A stretch of 64,000 bases of DNA from Actinomycetes bacterium. Lineage in GTDB: Bacteria; Actinomycetota; Acidimicrobiia; Acidimicrobiales; RAAP-2. Location of the stretch: positions 124,001 to 188,000 of the forward strand of contig JAJZDI010000002.1 in NCBI GenBank assembly GCA_021806045.1. Reading direction: 5' to 3'. The notes under the pieces were generated by a model. The model was not told the origin of the DNA, made no database searches, and was given only the letters and a program-made list of their open reading frames with translations. Position numbers and translations under genes: made by a program. Positions 32,578 through 41,614 of this stretch are shown here, piece by piece (positions within the stretch are counted from its first letter, which is position 1; every line of letters begins with the position of its first letter).

Positions 32578-33082
32578 GGAGCTCCTCCCGGTACCGGTGG
32601 CAGTTCCGCACGTACTGGGCCGCCGACAGCTGGATCAGCTCCAGGCTGGCCGCGCCCTCCTTGATGGTCGCCGGCACGCCCAGGGCGAGGGCGCCGGACG
32701 GCACCCGCATCCGGTTGGGGACGAGGGCCCCGGCGCCGACCAGGGCACCCCGCTCGACGACGGCCTGGTGCAGCACGATGGCACCCGAGCCGACCAGGGT
32801 GTCGTCCTCCAGGGTGCATCCTTCGAGGTGGGCCAGATGGCCGACCACGCACCCCTCCCCCACCGTGGTGGGGAGGCCAGGGGCACAGTGGACGACCGAT
32901 CCGTCCTGGATCGACGTCCGGGCGCCCACCGTGATGGTGTCGGTGTCACCTCGCAGGACGGTGCACGCCCACACGGTGGCCTCCGGTCCGATCCGCACGT
33001 CGCCGATCACCACCGCGTCGGGGTGGACGAAGGCGGACGGATCGATGGTGGGCTCGACGGAACCGAGCGCGTAGATCGCCAT
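32564..33082 (-). CDS. Gamma-carbonic-anhydrase-like hexapeptide protein
   Basis: 172 residues. Left-handed beta-helix built of hexapeptides (VIGDVRIGPEATVWACTVLR, VGEGCVVGHLAHLEGCTLED). Zinc-binding histidines His65 (SVVHCAPG), His82 and His85 (VGHLAHLEG) match the gamma-CA/YrdA group, and the C-terminal helix YVRNCHRYREELRRLD is typical. Carbonic anhydrase activity in this subgroup is often weak or absent. ATG at 33082 lies 8 bases after TAGGGT on the minus strand (near-leaderless). The 3' end is part of a 17-bp tandem duplication. Confidence 0.92.
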   Translation of the reverse strand: MAIYALGSVEPTIDPSAFVHPDAVVIGDVRIGPEATVWACTVLRGDTDTITVGARTSIQDGSVVHCAPGLPTTVGEGCVVGHLAHLEGCTLEDDTLVGSGAIVLHQAVVERGALVGAGALVPNRMRVPSGALALGVPATIKEGAASLELIQLSAAQYVRNCHRYREELRRLD

Positions 33083-33090
33083 GGCCGATG

Positions 33091-33096
33091 ACCCTA
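33091..33096 (-). promoter_or_regulatory. -10 element TAGGGT
   Basis: Minus-strand TAGGGT, eight bases before the ATG of the carbonic-anhydrase-like gene. Confidence 0.4.
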
Positions 33097-33131
33097 GGGC
33101 ACGGGAACGGCCGCCGGCGACCGGTCACCGC

Positions 33132-33329
33132 TCAGGCGTGGTGGACCACCCAGGCGATCCCCTGGAAGGCGCGGTAGCCGAGGTAGATGACCGTCGCCCA
33201 GATCATCAGCTTGAAGCGGAGCGGCATGGCACGGTGCTCGGTGGCCTCCTCGCCGCAGAACGGGCACGTGCCGTCCTCCTGGACCTGGTCCTTGTCGAGT
33301 CCCTGGCCACACGTCTCACACCACGGCAC
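33132..33329 (-). CDS. Small zinc-ribbon membrane protein
   Basis: 65 residues. N-terminal double CxxC (PWCETCGQGL, GTCPFCGEEA) forms a zinc ribbon, followed by one transmembrane segment (about 42-60, FKLMIWATVIYLGYRAFQG). GTG at 33329 is chosen for GAGGAGG at 6 bases. It follows der by 10 bases, so it belongs to that operon. Function unknown. Confidence 0.78.
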   Translation of the reverse strand: MPWCETCGQGLDKDQVQEDGTCPFCGEEATEHRAMPLRFKLMIWATVIYLGYRAFQGIAWVVHHA

Positions 33330-33339
33330 GCCAGCCTCC

Positions 33340-34776
33340 TCAGCGCCGCCGGTTGTTGCCGGCCGCCCGCACCCGGATCCGGATGGGGGTCGGCCCGAGC
33401 TCGAATCGCTCACGGAGGCCCCGCTCCACGTAGCGCAGGTACGTCTGGGGGAGGCGGCCGCTGGCGAACAGGGTGAAGGTCGGCGGGTCGGCCGCGCCCT
33501 GGACGGCGTAGCGGATCCGGACGCCGGGGGCCGGATGCGCCTCCTGGATGGCGCGCATGGCCCGGTTGAGCTCCCCTGTCGGCACCCGGGAGTGGTAGGC
33601 CTCCTCTGCGGCGGCCACGGCCGGGAGGATGTGGTGGACCCCCAGGCCGGTCCGCGCGCTGATCTTCAGCACCGGGGCCGCCCCGAGGAAGGCCAGCCGG
33701 TCCCCCACGTCGGCGAGGATGCCCGGCCGCTCCTCTGTTGGCACCAGCTCCCACTTGTTCAGGACGACGACGGCGGGGCACCCGGCGGCGGCGACCCGCT
33801 CGGCCAGCCGTTGGTCCTGGTGGGTGATGCCGGCGGTGGCGTCGATCACGAGGAGGGCGATGTCGGCCCGGTCGAGCGCCTCGAGGGCCCGGAGCACGGA
33901 GAAGTACTCGGTGCCCCGCTCGGTACGCGACCGGCGCCGCATACCCGCCGTGTCGACGAAGCAGACGGTCCCCTCCGGGGTCTCCACCACGGTGTCGACC
34001 GCGTCGCGGGTGGTCCCGGGGGCGTCGTGGGTGATGGACCGCTCGTCGCCCACCAGCCGATTGAAGAGGGTCGACTTCCCCACGTTGGGCCGGCCCACCA
34101 GGGCGACCCGGGGGACGGCCGATCCGTCGGCGCCCACCTCGCCGCCGGCCCCGGCGTCCCACGTTCCGTCGGTGGCGCCCTCCTCGCCGTCCGCCCCGCC
34201 GTATCCGTCCTCGCCCGGTGCCGGCTCGGGTAGCAGGCGCACGATCTCGTCGAGGAGGTCGCCCGTACCCCGCCCATGGAGGGCGCTGACCGCCCACGGA
34301 TCGCCCAGCCCGAGCGAGACGGCGTCCCACACGTCCGCCTCGCGGCGGTCAGAGTCCACTTTGTTGGCCACCACCAGCGCCCGGCTCCCCGCCCGGCGGA
34401 TCCACCGGGCCACGCGCAGGTCGTCGTCGGTCACGCCGGTGGTGGCGTCGATCACCAGGAGCACCACGTCGGCGTCGCGCACGGCCCGCTCGGCCTGGGC
34501 CGACACCTTGGCGTCGAGAGGGTCGTCGGTGGCCAGCCAGCCCCCCGTGTCGACCACGGTGAAGGGCCGGCCCCGCCATTCGGCGTCGAGCTCCTTGCGG
34601 TCCCGGGTCACGCCCGGGCGCTCCTCGACCACCACCACCCGGCGGCCGACGATCCGGTTGACCAGGGTCGACTTGCCGACGTTGGGCCGCCCGGCCACCA
34701 CCACCAGCGGCCGCGGCCCGGCCGGGGTATCCCCTGCTGCCGTTCCTGCGCCCGGCCGGCCGGCCACCGCGTTCAT
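33340..34776 (-). CDS. der: Ribosome-assembly GTPase Der (EngA)
   Basis: 478 residues. Two GTPase domains, each with GRPNVGKST (first at 29-37), DTGGW / DTAGM switches and NKVD / NKWE specificity motifs, then the KH-like C-terminal domain (TGELNRAMRAIQEAHP, FELGPTPIRIRVRAAGNNRR). Needed for 50S subunit maturation. An acidic Gly-rich linker (EPAPGEDGYGGADGEEG) separates the G domains and is longer than in E. coli. ATG overlaps the stop of the DUF512 gene by four bases (ATGA). In mycobacteria der directly follows cmk; here it is ~5 kb away. Confidence 0.96.
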   Translation of the reverse strand: MNAVAGRPGAGTAAGDTPAGPRPLVVVAGRPNVGKSTLVNRIVGRRVVVVEERPGVTRDRKELDAEWRGRPFTVVDTGGWLATDDPLDAKVSAQAERAVRDADVVLLVIDATTGVTDDDLRVARWIRRAGSRALVVANKVDSDRREADVWDAVSLGLGDPWAVSALHGRGTGDLLDEIVRLLPEPAPGEDGYGGADGEEGATDGTWDAGAGGEVGADGSAVPRVALVGRPNVGKSTLFNRLVGDERSITHDAPGTTRDAVDTVVETPEGTVCFVDTAGMRRRSRTERGTEYFSVLRALEALDRADIALLVIDATAGITHQDQRLAERVAAAGCPAVVVLNKWELVPTEERPGILADVGDRLAFLGAAPVLKISARTGLGVHHILPAVAAAEEAYHSRVPTGELNRAMRAIQEAHPAPGVRIRYAVQGAADPPTFTLFASGRLPQTYLRYVERGLRERFELGPTPIRIRVRAAGNNRRR

Positions 34777-36215
34777 CGGGTGCTCCCCAGGCGGACGGGG
34801 ACCGCTCCGGCGGGCACGGCAGGCGCCGCGGGGACGGCGGTGGGCAGCGCCGGAGGCCCATCGAGGGCCTGGCGCAGGGACCACCCGTCGGTCGCCACCA
34901 CCTCCACGGGGACGGGCAGGTCGGCCAGGGTGAGGTCGTCGAGGAACCGTCCCTCGGACAGGCAGGCGTCGGGCAGCAGGTACCGCCGATCGGTAGGGGC
35001 GCCGTCGAGAACCCGACGCAGGTCGGTGCCGGTGAGGAGCCCGGCCACCGCGATGTTCCCGCCGAAGTACTCGTTGGTCACGGCCAGCACGTCGACGTCC
35101 TCCCGCCCGGCGACCAGCGGGGACAGGACGGCGGCGCCGTACTCGCCGGTGAGGATGGTCACCCGCTCCCCCGCACCGCTGCCGGCTGACCGATCGTGGC
35201 GCCAGGCGCGGTAGCCCTCGGGCGGGGCGCCGTCGACCCACGAGAAGAACCCGGGGCGCACGCCGAAGGCGGCGTTCCGGTCGCCGGCGAATGCCGCCTC
35301 GAAGGCACGGGCCATGCCGATGCCGTTCTCGTGCTGCACGAAGCCCTCGTAGGTGCCGGCCGCCGGGAACGGTCGGCCGGCGGCCAGGTAGTACTCGTCG
35401 GCGGCGAACACCATCCGCCTGCCCAACGTGTCGAGGAACACGGACTGGAACTCGTCGACCACGTCGCAGACCGCCGCCGCCTCGGCCACGGTGTGGGGGC
35501 GCATCTCCGGTTCGGTGGAGAACCGGCTCACCCCCAGGGGCACGCAGGCCACGCTGGCCAGACCGGGGTAGCGATCCAGCACCCCGACGAGCGTGTCCCG
35601 CAGGACCTCCCCGTCGTTCACGCCCGGGCACACCACGATCTGGCCGTGTACCTCGATGCCCTCGTCGAGGAGGGCGGCCAACCACCGCAGGCTCGTCGCC
35701 CCCCGCCGGTTGCGCAGCAGCTCGGAACGGATGGCCGGATCGGTGGCGTGGATGGACACGAACAGCGGGCTGAGCCGCTCGGTGACCACCCGCTCGAGGT
35801 CCATCTCGGTGAACCGGGTGAGGGTGGTGAAGTTCCCGTAGAGGAAGGACAGCCGGTAGTCGTCGTCCTTCAGCGACAGGCTCCGCCGCATACCCGGGGG
35901 CAGCTGGTGGATGAAGCAGAACGCGCAGTGGTTGTCGCACGTCCGCACCCGATCGAAGAGGGCGGAGGACACCTCGGCACCGAGGGGCTCGCCAGCAAGC
36001 TTTCCCACCCTCACCTCGACGTCGCGCCCGTCCCGGCGCACCGACAGGTCGATCTCGGCCTCGTCGACGGCCAGGCTGTACTCGATCACGTCACGCGGGG
36101 CGCGACCGCCCACGGCGACGATCTCGTCGCCCACCCGCAGCCCGGCGCGCTCCCCCGGCGAACCGGGGCGCAGTGCGACGACGCGCGGCGATGTCGTCCC
36201 ACGGACCACCGGCAT
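34773..36215 (-). CDS. DUF512 radical SAM protein with N-terminal PDZ-like domain
   Basis: 480 residues. PDZ-like start (SPGERAGLRVGDEIVAVGGR), then a radical SAM core with Cys93, Cys97 and Cys100 (TCDNHCAFCFIHQLP) expected to hold a 4Fe-4S cluster, and the DUF512 C-terminal region (GRRMVFAADEYYLAAGRPFP). Reaction unknown in the family; in Firmicutes and Actinobacteria it is regularly next to der, suggesting a link with ribosome assembly or tRNA. ATG at 36215 lies six bases after TACGCT, so the message is probably leaderless. Confidence 0.93.
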   Translation of the reverse strand: MPVVRGTTSPRVVALRPGSPGERAGLRVGDEIVAVGGRAPRDVIEYSLAVDEAEIDLSVRRDGRDVEVRVGKLAGEPLGAEVSSALFDRVRTCDNHCAFCFIHQLPPGMRRSLSLKDDDYRLSFLYGNFTTLTRFTEMDLERVVTERLSPLFVSIHATDPAIRSELLRNRRGATSLRWLAALLDEGIEVHGQIVVCPGVNDGEVLRDTLVGVLDRYPGLASVACVPLGVSRFSTEPEMRPHTVAEAAAVCDVVDEFQSVFLDTLGRRMVFAADEYYLAAGRPFPAAGTYEGFVQHENGIGMARAFEAAFAGDRNAAFGVRPGFFSWVDGAPPEGYRAWRHDRSAGSGAGERVTILTGEYGAAVLSPLVAGREDVDVLAVTNEYFGGNIAVAGLLTGTDLRRVLDGAPTDRRYLLPDACLSEGRFLDDLTLADLPVPVEVVATDGWSLRQALDGPPALPTAVPAAPAVPAGAVPVRLGSTR

Positions 36216-36221
36216 CCCTCC

Positions 36222-36227
36222 AGCGTA
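36222..36227 (-). promoter_or_regulatory. -10 element TACGCT of a leaderless transcript
   Basis: TACGCT, six bases, ATG of the DUF512 gene. The bases between include GGAGGG, but too close to the ATG to act as a normal ribosome site. Confidence 0.5.
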
Positions 36228-36279
36228 CCGCCGGGCGACGCCCGCCCGGCCACGGCGACGGGCCCCGGCCCGACCCCGG

Positions 36280-36285
36280 TAGCCT
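36280..36285 (+). promoter_or_regulatory. -10 element TAGCCT of a leaderless transcript
   Basis: TAGCCT, six bases, GTG of ispH. Identical hexamer and spacing to the hydrolase promoter at 7571. Confidence 0.6.
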
Positions 36286-36291
36286 GGTCCC

Positions 36292-37338
36292 GTGACCGTC
36301 GACAAGGTGCTGTTGGCCGAGCCGCGCGGCTTCTGCGCCGGCGTGGAGAAGGCGATCAAGGCGCTGGCGTGGATGGTCGAGGTCTTCGAACCTCCCGTCT
36401 ACTGCTACCACGAGATCGTCCACAACCGGCACGTGGTCGACCGCTTCCGGGCCCAGGGGGTCGTATTCGTCGACGACGTCGACGACGTCCCCGCCGGTGC
36501 CCCCCTCATGCTGTCCGCCCACGGGTCGGCGCCCGAGGTGGTGGCAGCGGCACGGGCCCGTGGCCGGGTGGTGGTCGACGCCGTGTGCCCGCTGGTCACC
36601 AAGGTGCACCACGAGCTGAAGGTACGGGCCAACAAGGGCTACAGCGTGCTCTACGTGGGTCACGCCGGCCATGAGGAGGCGGTGGGCACCATGGCTGTGG
36701 CTCCCGAGTCCGTCCACCTGGTGGAGACGGAGGCTGACGTCGACGCCCTCACCGAGCCGGGTCCGGGCGAGCCGGTGGCCCTCCTGGCCCAGACGACCCT
36801 CAGCCACGACGAGTGGGCCGGGATCGTCGACCGGGCCAGGGAGCGTTTCCCTGAACTGTGGATGCCGAACCGCAGCGACCTGTGCTTCGCCACAACCAAC
36901 CGGCAGGCCGCCCTGCGGGCGCTGGCCGGCCGGGCGGACGCCGTCGTGGTGATCGGTTCGGAGAACTCGTCGAACACGGTCGCCCTCACCAAGGTGGCGC
37001 GGGCGTTCGGCTGCCGGCGGGTGGTCCGCGTCAACGACGCCGCCGACCTGCCTGACGACCTGGAGGGGACGGTGGGGGTCACCGCCGGCGCCTCCGCCCC
37101 CGAGTCGCTGGTGCAGGCGGTGGTCGCCAGGCTGGCGCCGACCCATGGCGTGGAGGCGGCCCCCGTCACCCTTGAGGAGGAGTACTTCCCGCCACCGCCC
37201 GAGCTCCGCGATCTCCTCCGCGCCCTCGAGTCGGCCGTCGGCCTCCTCGCTGCTGTGCCGGCCGGCGAGCAACCGGCAGCCCTGTCCGACGACCGCACCA
37301 CCTCGGCCGCCACCGTCCTCGACCGGCTGGCAGGCTGA
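36292..37338 (+). CDS. ispH: 4-hydroxy-3-methylbut-2-enyl diphosphate reductase
   Basis: 348 residues. Three cluster cysteines Cys15 (EPRGFCAGVEKAI), Cys98 (VDAVCPLVTKVH) and Cys197 (RSDLCFATTNRQ), plus the substrate-binding ENSSNT motif. Last step of the MEP pathway, making IPP and DMAPP. Slightly longer than E. coli IspH because of a Leu/Ala-rich C-terminal tail (~315-348) after the conserved LEEEYFPPP. Leaderless promoter upstream, divergent from the DUF512-der operon. Confidence 0.96.
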   Translation: MTVDKVLLAEPRGFCAGVEKAIKALAWMVEVFEPPVYCYHEIVHNRHVVDRFRAQGVVFVDDVDDVPAGAPLMLSAHGSAPEVVAAARARGRVVVDAVCPLVTKVHHELKVRANKGYSVLYVGHAGHEEAVGTMAVAPESVHLVETEADVDALTEPGPGEPVALLAQTTLSHDEWAGIVDRARERFPELWMPNRSDLCFATTNRQAALRALAGRADAVVVIGSENSSNTVALTKVARAFGCRRVVRVNDAADLPDDLEGTVGVTAGASAPESLVQAVVARLAPTHGVEAAPVTLEEEYFPPPPELRDLLRALESAVGLLAAVPAGEQPAALSDDRTTSAATVLDRLAG

Positions 37339-37447
37339 GGCCCATCTACTGAACCCCGTGTGCTGAGCCCCATCTACCGAGCCCGTCGGCAACCCCGACG
37401 GCGGCCCGGTTGGCCCCATGGGGGGTCGCGGATGCGAGAATGACCCC

Positions 37448-37999
37448 ATGACGGCCACCACCTTCACCAGCATGGAGGGCTCCACTGCCGAGCAGTGGGC
37501 CGTGATCGGAGCGGAGACGGCTGCCCACCAGGGGCGCGTCGCCGACGAGGTGCTCGAGCTGCTGGCATCGCTGTCCGGGATCGTCGACGGCTTCGCCGTC
37601 GACCAGCTCACCCACTCGCTCCAGACGGCCACCCGGGCCGAACGTGACGGCGCCGACGACGAGCTGGTGGTCGCCTGCCTGTGCCACGACATCGGCAAGG
37701 CCGTCTCGGTGGCCAACCACCCCCGCATCGCGGCCGAGATCCTCCGTCCCTACGTACGTGACGAGATCACCCAGGTGATCGCCGCCCACCAGGACTTCCA
37801 GGGAAAGCACTACTACGCCCACTTCGGTCTCGACCCCGACCTGCGGGAGCGCTACCGGGGCGAGCCGTGGTTCGGCCTGGCCGAGCGGTTCGCCGACCGG
37901 TGGGACCAGAACAGCTTCGACCCCGACTATCCAACCGAGCCCCTCGCCCACTTCGAGGACCGGGTACGGACCGTCTTCGCCCGGCCCCACGTCTTCTGA
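37448..37999 (+). CDS. HD-domain phosphohydrolase-like protein
   Basis: 183 residues. An HD-type metal site is visible: LTHSLQTATRAERDG, ACLCHDIGKAVSVANH (HD doublet) and IAAHQDFQGKHYYAHFGLD. The last segment resembles inositol-oxygenase-like HD proteins, which also have H...HD...H...H...D; the activity could be hydrolase or oxygenase. ATG at 37448 has GAGAAT six bases upstream, a weak leaderless promoter. Stop and start overlap by one base with the glycosyltransferase gene, so the pair is coupled. Confidence 0.85.
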   Translation: MTATTFTSMEGSTAEQWAVIGAETAAHQGRVADEVLELLASLSGIVDGFAVDQLTHSLQTATRAERDGADDELVVACLCHDIGKAVSVANHPRIAAEILRPYVRDEITQVIAAHQDFQGKHYYAHFGLDPDLRERYRGEPWFGLAERFADRWDQNSFDPDYPTEPLAHFEDRVRTVFARPHVF

Positions 38000-38844
38000 T
38001 GTCTCCCACCCAGAAGCACCGGTGGTTCACCCGGGCGGCGAACCGTGAGGACGTGCGCAACACGAACCTCCGGCGCTACGTGGTCGACAGCGCCCGCGAC
38101 GCCTTCGAGCGGGACCATCCGGGCCCCTTCTCCCCTGTCGTCGCGCTCATCGCCGCCTACGAGGAGGAGGCGAACATCGGGGACGTGCTGGCCGCCATGC
38201 CGGCCGAGGTCGACGGCCTTGCCGTGACCACGCTGGTGGTCGTCGACGGTGGGGCGGACCGTACCGCCGAGGTCGCCCGGGCTGCCGGTGTGGCCACCTG
38301 CGTGCTGCCGGTGAACCTGGGCCAGGGGGCGGCGCTCCGCCTCGGCTACGCGCTGGCCGCCGATCACGGCGCCCGCTACGTGGTCACCCTCGACGCCGAC
38401 GGGCAGAACGACCCGGCCGAGATGCACCGCCTCGTCGCCCTCCTGGTGGAGGACGCCGCCGACTTCGTCATTGCCTCCCGCCAGCTGGGCGAGGACCACA
38501 CCACCGACCGGTTCCGGCGCACCGGCGTCGCCGTCTACGCCCACGCACTCAACTCGATCACCGGGCAGCACCTCACGGACACGTCCAACGGCTACCGGGC
38601 GTTCCGGATCGAGGTCCTGAAGGACATCGTTCCCCACCTCCGCCAGGACCAGTACCAGACAGCAGAGGTGGTCATCACCGCAGCCACCAGGGGCTGGCGG
38701 ATCGGAGAGGTCCCCATCACCTGGCACCCCCGCGCCTCCGGCGAGTCGAAGAAGGGCGGCAACCTCTTCTTCGGCCTCCAGTACGCCCGGGTCATCGCCA
38801 CCACCTGGGCCCGGATGTCGCTCGCCAACGGCCGTCGCCGGTAG
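37999..38844 (+). CDS. Family 2 glycosyltransferase (polyprenyl-phosphate sugar type)
   Basis: 281 residues. GT-A fold: PVVALIAAYEEEANIGDVLA at the start, LVVVDGGADRTAEVAR, then the DxD-type metal site VTLDADGQNDPAEM and GYRAFRIEVLKDI, EVPITWHPR. This layout matches dolichol/polyprenyl-phosphate mannose synthase-like enzymes without the C-terminal membrane part. An N-terminal ~45-residue extension is basic. Acceptor unknown; cell-envelope polysaccharide or lipid glycosylation is likely. Coupled to the HD gene. Confidence 0.9.
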   Translation: MSPTQKHRWFTRAANREDVRNTNLRRYVVDSARDAFERDHPGPFSPVVALIAAYEEEANIGDVLAAMPAEVDGLAVTTLVVVDGGADRTAEVARAAGVATCVLPVNLGQGAALRLGYALAADHGARYVVTLDADGQNDPAEMHRLVALLVEDAADFVIASRQLGEDHTTDRFRRTGVAVYAHALNSITGQHLTDTSNGYRAFRIEVLKDIVPHLRQDQYQTAEVVITAATRGWRIGEVPITWHPRASGESKKGGNLFFGLQYARVIATTWARMSLANGRRR

Positions 38845-38874
38845 GGAGCCCGGTTGGGAGCCCCCTAGGGGTGC

Positions 38875-39678
38875 TCAGGCCCTCCCGGCCAGGGTCACGG
38901 CGTGGTCGTAGAGCTCCTGGATGGCAGCGGCCAGTTCGGTCGTGAGGGCGTGGATCCGGCTTCGGGGGATGCGCCCTGACGCCGCTCGTGCGGGCGGAGC
39001 CAGCCCGGGCCCGACCACGACGCGCACCGTGCGGGGCCGGGGAAGCTTGGTCCCCTTCGGCATGACGGTCGCCGTGCCGCCGATCCCCACGGGGACGATG
39101 GGGGCGCCGGTGCGGGCGGCCAGGAACGCGGCGCCCTCGTGGAGGTCGCTCACCAGCGGTCCCGACCGCCGCTCCCCCTCCGGGAACAGGATCAGCACCT
39201 CGCCCGCCTCCAGCACCGCCTGGGCCCGGCGAAGCGCCTCCCGGTCCGCCGACTCCCGGTGGACGGGGAAGGCGCCGACGGAGAGGAGGAAGCGCCCGAA
39301 GCGCTCGTTGCGCCACAGGGTGTCCTTGGCCATGTAGTGGAGCTTGCGCTCTGTCACCTGGGAGACGATGAAGAAGTCGATGAACGAGCGGTGCACGGGG
39401 GCGATCACCACCGGGCCCTCCGCCGGCACCAGGTCCCGCCCCTCGACCCGGGTCCGGAAGTAGGCCAGGTTGATCAGCCGGACGAGGAAGCGAAGGAACC
39501 GGTAGACACGCGTCACCCGGGTGTCGACCACCACCGGGAGGTCGAGCGCACCCGTGTCGCCTCCCCCGCCTGCAGGTGCCGCCGCGGGGACCGCGTCCCC
39601 GGGGCCGGCGGCGTCCCGCGCGTTCTCCGGTTCCTCCGCGCCCTTCGGCGCGTGACCCTCCGATCCGTTCACAGCCAT
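38875..39678 (-). CDS. 1-acyl-sn-glycerol-3-phosphate acyltransferase-like (PlsC)
   Basis: 267 residues. Canonical acyltransferase motifs: His96-x4-Asp101 in PVHRSFIDFF and FPEGER (165-170), plus GAPIVPVGIGGT. The N-terminal 45 residues are disordered (Gly/Ala/Glu). It should acylate lysophosphatidic acid at the inner membrane face. Start overlaps the cmk stop by 10 bases. A cmk-plsC pair is common in bacteria. Confidence 0.93.
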   Translation of the reverse strand: MAVNGSEGHAPKGAEEPENARDAAGPGDAVPAAAPAGGGGDTGALDLPVVVDTRVTRVYRFLRFLVRLINLAYFRTRVEGRDLVPAEGPVVIAPVHRSFIDFFIVSQVTERKLHYMAKDTLWRNERFGRFLLSVGAFPVHRESADREALRRAQAVLEAGEVLILFPEGERRSGPLVSDLHEGAAFLAARTGAPIVPVGIGGTATVMPKGTKLPRPRTVRVVVGPGLAPPARAASGRIPRSRIHALTTELAAAIQELYDHAVTLAGRA

Positions 39679-40286
39679 CCCACGACCTCCTCGACGACGT
39701 CCTCGACCGTGCGTCCCGTGGTGTCGACCACCCGGGCCCCATCGGCCACCTCCAGGGGGGAGACATCACGGGTGGAGTCGATGGCGTCCCGCCGGGCGAG
39801 TGCCTCGGCCCCCTCTTCGTGCCGGCGCCGGGCCCGCTCCTCCGGCGTGGCCGTCAGGTACACCTTGACGTCCGCCTCCGGGAGCACGACCGAAGCGATA
39901 TCCCGCCCCTCCACCACGCCGGCGCCCCGCTCCGCCACCCACCGCCGCTGGCGCTCGACCAGCTCGGCCCGGACACCGGCGGTGGCGGCCACGGCCGACA
40001 CCGCCCGGCTCACCTCGGGCGAGCGGATGGCGTCGGTCACGTCGACCCCGTCGGCCACCACCCGGTCGCCCACGTCGATGGCCAGGGTGCGGGCCACCTC
40101 CACCACCGGTGGCCCGGCACCGGGATCGATCCCCGACCGCAGCACGGCCCAGGCGACGGCCCGGTACATGGCTCCGGTGTCGAGCCGCTCCACCCCCAGG
40201 CGTTCGGCCAGGGCGCGTGACACGGTGGACTTCCCCGAGCCGGCCGGGCCGTCGATGGCGATGATGGGTCCCCGTTCGCCGGTCAC
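39669..40286 (-). CDS. cmk: (d)CMP kinase
   Basis: 205 residues. P-loop GPAGSGKSTVSRALAERLG (13-31), RLDTGAMYRAVAW, VVEGRDIASVVLPEADVKVY and the lid RARRRHEEG. Makes CDP/dCDP for nucleic acid and lipid synthesis. GTG start overlaps the aroA stop by four bases. Position after aroA and rluB follows the actinobacterial scpA-scpB-rluB-cmk order, with aromatic genes inserted. Confidence 0.96.
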   Translation of the reverse strand: MTGERGPIIAIDGPAGSGKSTVSRALAERLGVERLDTGAMYRAVAWAVLRSGIDPGAGPPVVEVARTLAIDVGDRVVADGVDVTDAIRSPEVSRAVSAVAATAGVRAELVERQRRWVAERGAGVVEGRDIASVVLPEADVKVYLTATPEERARRRHEEGAEALARRDAIDSTRDVSPLEVADGARVVDTTGRTVEDVVEEVVGWL

Positions 40287-41614
40287 CGTGCGCCCCCGCT
40301 GCCGGGCCCGTCAGCCACGGCCATCCCTCCGAGGCTCACGGCCGCTTCGACGAAGCCCGGGTAGCTGGTGGCCACCGCGTCCCAGCTGCCGATCACGGTC
40401 TCCCCTCCGTCGCACGCCAGCCCGGCCACGGCACCGGCCATGGCCAGGCGATGGTCCCCACGGGCGTCCACCGCCCCCGCCCGCAGGGTGGCACCCCCGT
40501 CGATCACCAGGTCGTCGCCGTCAACATGGGCGGCTGCACCGAACGAGGCGAGGAGGGCCACCGTCCCCGCCATCCGGTCCGACTCCTTGATCCGCAGTTC
40601 GCCGGCGTCGCGGATCCGTGTCGGGCCGTCGGCCACCGCGGCGGCCACGGCCAGGATGGGCACCTCGTCGAGTGAGGGGATCTCGGCGGCCTCGACCGAC
40701 GTGCCGTGCAGCCGACCGGCACGGGCGACCAGGGTGCCCACCCCCCCGCCCTCCCCGGCCACCTCGACGTCCGCGCCCATGCGGCGAAGCACGTGGACGA
40801 AACCGATCCGCTCGGTCGCCAGGGTCACCCCGTGCACGGCCACCTCGCTGCCCGGGGTGACGACGGCCGCCACCAGCCAGAAGGCGGCCTGCGACGGGTC
40901 GCCGGGGACGTCGAAGCGGCCGGGGCGGAGGGACGACGGCGCCAGCCGGATCCGCCGTCCGGCACCGACCGGTTCGACGGTTATGTCCGCCCCCGCGGCG
41001 GCCAGCATCTCCTCCGTGTGGGCACGGGTGGCCACCGGCTCGACCACGACGGTCACGCCCGACGCACCGAGCCCCGCCAGCAGGACGGCCGATTTCACCT
41101 GGGCGCTGGGGACCGGCACCGTGTACTCGATGCCCGACAGGGCGCCTCCCCGCACCGTGACGGGCGGCAGGCACCGGGACCCCTGGCCCTCCACGGATGC
41201 CCCCATCCGCCCGAGCGGCTCGGCGATCCGGTCCATGGGCCTGGTCCGCAGGGACTCGTCACCGGTCAGGACGGTTGTCCCGGCCAGGCCGGCCACCACC
41301 CCGGCCAGGAGGCGCAGCCCGGTGCCGGAATTGCCGCAGTCGATCGGCGCCGGCGGTGGGGCCAGGTGGGCTCGACCGCCATCGACCACCACCGTGCCGC
41401 CGTCGTCCGCCACCCGTGCCCCGAGTGCGGCGACAGCCGCACGGGTGTGGCGGACATCGTCACCGCCCGAGAGCCCGCTGATGGTCGAACGACCGTCGGC
41501 CAGGGCGGCCATGAGCAGGGCCCGGTGGGAGATCGACTTGTCCCCCGGCACCCGGAGCGAGCCGACCAGGGCGCGGCCGCCCGCCACCCGGCACCGCCCG
41601 GAGGTCACGCTCAT
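40283..41614 (-). CDS. aroA: 3-phosphoshikimate 1-carboxyvinyltransferase (EPSP synthase)
   Basis: 443 residues. Motifs: LRVPGDKSISHRALLMAALA at the start, DCGNSGTGLRLLAG (~95-108), GDESLRTRPM, DVPGDPSQAAFWL, DEVPILAVAAA and RIKESDRMAGT. Shikimate pathway step 6. The first glycine-rich site reads DCGNSGTGLR, the class typical of Actinobacteria and Firmicutes rather than E. coli LGNAGTA. ATGA overlap with tyrA. Confidence 0.96.
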   Translation of the reverse strand: MSVTSGRCRVAGGRALVGSLRVPGDKSISHRALLMAALADGRSTISGLSGGDDVRHTRAAVAALGARVADDGGTVVVDGGRAHLAPPPAPIDCGNSGTGLRLLAGVVAGLAGTTVLTGDESLRTRPMDRIAEPLGRMGASVEGQGSRCLPPVTVRGGALSGIEYTVPVPSAQVKSAVLLAGLGASGVTVVVEPVATRAHTEEMLAAAGADITVEPVGAGRRIRLAPSSLRPGRFDVPGDPSQAAFWLVAAVVTPGSEVAVHGVTLATERIGFVHVLRRMGADVEVAGEGGGVGTLVARAGRLHGTSVEAAEIPSLDEVPILAVAAAVADGPTRIRDAGELRIKESDRMAGTVALLASFGAAAHVDGDDLVIDGGATLRAGAVDARGDHRLAMAGAVAGLACDGGETVIGSWDAVATSYPGFVEAAVSLGGMAVADGPGSGGAR